Shown here piece after piece: positions 58,791 to 64,000 of a DNA stretch of 64,000 nucleotides. The notes under the pieces were generated by a model. It did not search any database. It worked only from the letters and a program-made list of their open reading frames with translations, and was not told where the DNA came from. The DNA lies in assembly GCF_032854445.1 (NCBI RefSeq), contig NC_088302.1, forward strand, positions 49,942,046 to 50,006,045, written 5' to 3'. Origin of the DNA: Liolophura sinensis (lineage: Eukaryota > Mollusca > Polyplacophora > Chitonida > Chitonidae). Each line of letters opens with the position of its first letter. Position 1 is the stretch's first letter. The translations under genes were made by a program, and so were the position numbers.

Positions 58791-59460
58791 TGGTGAGAAA
58801 GGTATCTCTACACTGGGCTAAATCTTGTATTTACTGGTGAGAAAGGTATCTCTACACTGGGCTAAATCTTGTATTTACTGGTGAGAAAGGTATCTCTACA
58901 CTGGGCTAACTCTTGTATTTACTGGTGAGAAAGGTATCTCTACACTGGGCTAAATCTTGTATTTACTGGTGAGAAAGGTATCTCTACACTGGGCTAAATC
59001 TTGTATTTACTGGTGAGAAAGGTATCTCTACACTGGGCTAAATCTTGTATTTACTGGTGAGAAAGGTATCTCTACACTGGGCTAAATCTTGTATATACTG
59101 GTGAGAAAGGTATCTCTACACTGGGCTAAATCTTGTATTTACTGGTGAGAAAGGTATCTCTACACTGGGCTAAATCTTGTATTTACTGGTGAGAAAGGTA
59201 TCTCTACACTGGGCTAACTCTTGTATTTACTGGTGAGAAAGGTATCTCTACACTGGGCTAAATCTTGTATTTACTGGTGAGAAAGGTATCTCTACACTGG
59301 GCTAAATCTTGTATTTACTGGTGAGAAAGGTATCTCTACACTGGGCTAAATCTTGTATTTACTGGTGAGAAAGGTATCTCTACACTGGGCTTAATCTTGT
59401 ATTTACTGGTGAGAAAGGTATCTCTACACTGGGCTAAATCTTGTATTTACTGGTGAGAAG
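58791..59460 (+). repeat. 44-bp minisatellite, 15 complete copies plus 10 bp
   Basis: Units start TGGTGAGAAAGGTATCTCTA and repeat exactly every 44 bp (58791, 58835, up to 59407). They differ by only a few substitutions, such as CTAACTC for CTAAATC near 58905 and 59216. There are no spacers, so this is not a CRISPR array. Each copy has a donor-like CTG|GTGAGA on the plus strand and an acceptor-like CTTTCTCACCAG on the minus strand. Confidence 0.97.
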
Positions 59461-62400
59461 GTTCCATTTGTAATAAAACACCTAAATTAAATGTCAGTAT
59501 GCATTAGGATATTAACTTTATTACCTAGTGCACAGTTTTCATTATAGGCACATGCCCAGATACAGTAAGCCGAACTAAAGAAGCTCATTGGAAAATAAAT
59601 GGGTTAAAAGTAAAGAGCGACAGTTAGTGGCTTCTTGGTACTTCAAACAGACAGAAGCCACATCTCGCATATCAGTTCAAATTCTTGTGGATCAAAGCAA
59701 AGCCTTTCTCTCGCAGCTTTTAATCCTGGACTCAGAGGCTTTATTGTTGCCTGTGTCACTTCAGAGGGCTATTCATAGGTCTTCTGTGTATAACTTAAAA
59801 ACACAGACGCACACACAAGTCTCCAGAAGTAACGGCTACTGATTTTCTCCAACAAAAAGTGGCTCAAGCCAGGTAATAAATTTGGGGTGAGATGCGTCAC
59901 TCCCTCACACCAGTAAACTGACAACTTAACCCACCGATCACTCCTGCCTGGACGCCTCCAACGCTGGATTATCACACTCTACAATGTTTGCATAACATGA
60001 CTTATCAAATGCAATCACATATCCCACTATTATAAACAGCTTGCTGAGTACCTGAGTCAAGTTTAGAATAAAAATAGTGCGCTCTCAGCGTGAAAATCAT
60101 ATTCCTTATACCAACACTAAATTTCTTCTGAAAAGAAACACATCAAACTTCACAAAAAAAAAATCCTAACTAGCCATAGAATTAGCTGAATTGATCAGAA
60201 TCAGGCAAAATGAGTTCCTCAAAAAATGCTAAACTTTAGGTGAAACAGTACACCTGTGAAAGGCCTGAGAAGAAATCAGTTAGGGTCTTTTCTATATCAC
60301 AGTCAAACAAGGCTACAAGTCCACCCAGACAGGGGGCAAGCATAAACTATACACATTTAAAACCTTCAACTCAAATGCAAACCTACCCCCAGGGGAGTGT
60401 CAAATATTTGATAGCTCCCTCCCTTGGCTGAAGTTTAACCTAGCTTGTACTGGATACAGAACTTCTCACACTGTAAAGTTCCATGGGGTCAGGCAAACTA
60501 TATACCTGCTAGTCTACAAAAACAGGGATATGCTCAAGCTTTTAATTCCTGTATATAAAGATAACATTATGTATGGTCTGGGAGGAAATTGACAAGTTTA
60601 TCAGTCCTCACTAGATATCTGGTAACAAGATAGTTTCTAGTGCCCAGTATCATCAAACTGCATTATCATGCACTATTTCCAGGTCTGATGACAATAAAAC
60701 AATTGGGTTAACAGCTAATATAAAAAGAAAATCTCACTGAAATAAACTAATTATTTAATAAAATTGATAATGTCTGGTAAAAATATTAATATTAAGGCGC
60801 AACCTAGACCTAGTAGTTAACAAAACACTCATATACAATGTAATAAACAACAGAACCAAACATAGCATGAATCAAAACACTATATGAAACATATCAAGGA
60901 CAAGTTTTTTTTCATGCAAGGTCCGACAATCACATTTTTAAAGCTAAATTAATAGTACTGGAAAACATTTAGAAAACATTTTAAAATGTTTAATTAATGT
61001 TTAATTACACCTGCAAACATAACACTGGTGGGAATTTTTTTGTACATTTTTTACAGGGCATGATCACCACACATTTCCTAGCTGCCATGAATACAATATT
61101 AGACTTTTCATGACATGGAGATTCCTATAAACTTGCTGATACATACTCTTATATGTAGGTCTCAATATAACATTCAAATAAGATTTGAAATACCTCAGAA
61201 GCTTGTAATCTCATATGAACGAATTCTATTTGTTCACATAATTATACAATAATGATTGTTAACAATGATTACTTATCATTGCATGTCATCTTGTCATTTT
61301 GGTCAGGACCTCATTTAATTCAGGTAATCAAGAAGAAAATTTTCATTTAAAATGGTGCATACTGTACACGCATGTGTGAAATCTCTTTATTTGAACACGT
61401 AGTTGACTAACATACTAATTATGAAAGAAATTTGCTTGAATACAATGACATCATTTCATGACAAATCGTATTGTTGACTGGGATCAATTGAGTAAGGCTA
61501 AAGGCACATGATTATACTCTCTTCCCGTCTGAATATTTTGCCAGTGGAAAACTGACGTGTGCAGTCAGACAATTTTCATTATCATTAATTTCTGATGTTA
61601 CCTTTTGTGACAACATCTGGCCAAGAAATGACATGAGTTATGTTTGTGGGAAATAACATGCAGGCAGTGATGGGCAACAAGAAATCTAATGCAACAGGCC
61701 TAATCAAGGAGAAAATTTGATTTTGATTGGAAATTGCATGTACAAGTTAACACAGATTTACTGTGTAACATGAATGACATACTGCAAGACCAGCTGTCCA
61801 CGGTAACGCAAATACAAACCATTATTCTGTTATAATTAACAACAGTTTTACACAACACATGGGGCTGTTAATGCTCAAATTACCAAATTGACTGATAATA
61901 ACACATCCCTGCGTGGTTGACCAAACCTGAACACGCATATAGATGCATGTACAATTCTATTCCTCTAGCTGTGTTATACACGTTATCACACTGGATATGC
62001 TCTGCCGAACACACACTTCATCCAGCAGCCAGAGTACAACGTGGTCAATACATGTGTTTATTATGCAAATGAGGTAAGATCTCCTATATGATGGGTTCAT
62101 GACTCAGAGGTGCTGAGATCTCTGTTAGGGCTAAGTATTGATCTGTGGAGATAAAGCTGTATTGTAGAGTGGTGTGGCATGCACAGGCTGTGATAGTCTC
62201 ATCCAGGTAAGCCATACATATACCTGGTCCCAGACTCACCTTAGGTTATAAGGACAAAGGTAATTATACCAAACAGCAATCCTGGGGTAACCAATCTGCA
62301 ACACCGGGGTAACCAAACTATAATACCAGGGTAACCACACTCTGCCTAATTTACAGAGCAAGAAAAATCAGAACTGAAACAAACTTGTATATATACTGTT

Positions 62401-64000
62401 CAGGTTTCACCACTTTTTTGTAAGGTTATATAAGTAGGAGGTGTACATAAAATCAAACAAATGAAAATAACACGCAAGAACAAAACAAAGGCTTCAATCA
62501 ATCCCCAAAAAATAAAATACATCACAGTCAGAAAAGTTCACAAACTGCAAGCAACACTGTATTAACCAAAGAGATATCAAAGGCAAGACCAGAGACTTCC
62601 AGACTGACAGCATGATAAGAAAGTCTCATGAACAAAGTCCATGCATCATGAATATTTGTTACTGGATGTAACTGTAATGCGTGCACAAGTTCCACACGTT
62701 TACATCATATGTTTTATATATGCCCAATAATGTTCATGTTATGACCCGACTGACAAAGAAACTGCATTACAAATCAGTCAATCTGAGAAGGCATGTATGG
62801 AATACACATGCATTTTGCAGCATGTTTTCTATCAACAACTCACTCTCATGACCCAGGTCTTCACACCTATGGATTTATCAGGGGACAACTTCACTGTAAC
62901 CATATTGGCCGTAATGTGTCTTTTTAGTGCCTCATGGGACATAATGCTTGGGATGGATGTGGATAAATTGTCATTAGACCGTCTACTTTGACAAATTGCA
63001 CCAGTATGCCTACAAGACATACACGACTATAGACAGTGGTCATATATCTCCAGATGTTTGTCATAACATGTAAAGACCTGTACACCTGTTTGTGGTACAA
63101 TGTCCTTTGATCATCAGTTTGACCTTCACAATGTAATCGATCAAGGTTCAATTCTTGTAACAGCTGCAGCATTGCACAAATCAACTAAATATAGTTAATT
63201 GACGACTTATTATAATTAAAATACTTAAATATAATAACATTTATGACACATAACGAAACTTTAATATTGTATATTGTTGTTATTAGGACTTGGAATTTGG
63301 TATCATATATGCTTTAATGATAATCAATGCATTTAAACACCTGTACTGAAGGTTTCATTCCCTGTACATCAACATGGCAAAATAATTGTCTGAATTAAAA
63401 CATATGCTTATATTAGGTATTGGGGATATAAGGATTTGTCCTGTACAAGCTTTTAACAGCTTCAGAGGCAAGTGCAATGTAAATGTACAATTCTGTAGCT
63501 CCGACACAGAATGGTCTTGTGGTACCCATTATGAACTGTGTACAGGGGAATGTAACAGCACATGTAACCCATATGTATGGATCCTTGGCTTCATCCATGA
63601 GTTCAAACTCTTGTTTGTAAGATGAGAACAGAACAGACCAGACCTGTGTATACACATCAATATCATACGCAACATCCAATACATGTACATGCACGACTGA
63701 TGGCATAGAACACAGCCATGACTTAATTACAAACATACATATAAATATATATATATATAAATATACATATAATTACATACATACATACAGTAACTTGTGA
63801 ATATATGCTCCCTATTACTGATTACTAAATCTTAACCATCATATTTACATGTAGACCTACAGTATACGCTGATCTATATATAACAACGCATATGTTTCAA
63901 CTCTCAGTTAATTGGTTTAACCTTGGTCTTTATACCAGCAAACACCCAACTGACAGATGGTGCTAAAGGCTTAAACATCTATACCTGTGTATATATACAC
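59461..64000. other. AT-rich sequence to the window end, no gene supported
   Basis: No ORF with coding character on either strand. A three-copy ~21-bp repeat with GGGTAACCA lies at 62281-62337. An imperfect AT/ATAC tract lies near 63738-63788. A donor-like AACCTAAG|GTGAGT on the minus strand near 62240 could end a non-coding exon, but nothing supports it further. Confidence 0.5.

Noticed and set aside
58791-59460. CRISPR-like regular repeats
   Set aside because: The 44-bp units are directly adjacent with no unique spacers, in an animal genome. It is a minisatellite.
62200-62260. First exon of the TRIM gene ending at a minus-strand donor near 62240
   Set aside because: Only a donor-like AAG|GTGAGT is visible. 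No start, promoter or conserved sequence supports it.

Overview
The window reads as nuclear DNA of an invertebrate animal. Its genes are split by GT-AG introns with correct phases, spacers are AT-rich, and repeats are dense: tRNA-derived SINEs, a decayed LINE, minisatellites and (AT)n tracts. The SINE families (one with a TAAA/AAAT tail, one ending in GTACGACRTTAAACCCCAAGCACTCACT) resemble elements I associate with mollusc genomes, so a gastropod or bivalve is my best guess. I could run no search.

Layout. (1) 643-4399, minus strand: the first four coding exons of an Aurora-family kinase. The rest of the kinase domain lies beyond base 1. Its likely promoter, at 5590-5700, has a CCAAT/E2F/CRE/CHR arrangement typical of cell-cycle genes. 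(2) 5.7-18.4 kb: gene-poor spacer with a tandemly duplicated ~0.9 kb unit whose second copy is split by a TIR element and a dead LINE, a diverged ~95 bp satellite (15.8-16.8 kb) and an (AT)55 tract. (3) 18447-42342, plus strand: a 14-exon INF2-type formin (DID, FH1, FH2, WH2/DAD-like tail). Its 14.2 kb first intron holds a long RNA-type hairpin, a complete SINE with target-site duplication, a possible alternative first exon with a TATA box, and a higher-order satellite. (4) 42.3-48.3 kb: convergent 3' ends of the formin and the next gene. (5) 48283-51149, minus strand: a TRIM2/TRIM3-like RING/B-box/filamin/NHL gene in two main coding exons, with a ~2.35 kb 3' UTR carrying let-7-type seed matches. 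Two candidate upstream exons (54.8 and 57.4 kb) would give alternative N-termini. (6) 51.2-64 kb: the presumed 5' intronic/upstream part of the TRIM gene, with a 15-copy 44 bp minisatellite and a G-quadruplex motif.

The three genes act in mitosis (Aurora), actin assembly (INF2) and ubiquitin ligation/RNA control (TRIM-NHL). Nothing indicates that they form one pathway. I found no prokaryote-style system, CRISPR array or viral gene. The most interesting signals are the possible alternative formin promoter, a SINE inserted at a formin splice acceptor, frame breaks in the formin FH1 region, the intronic hairpin, and the let-7 sites in the TRIM 3' UTR.
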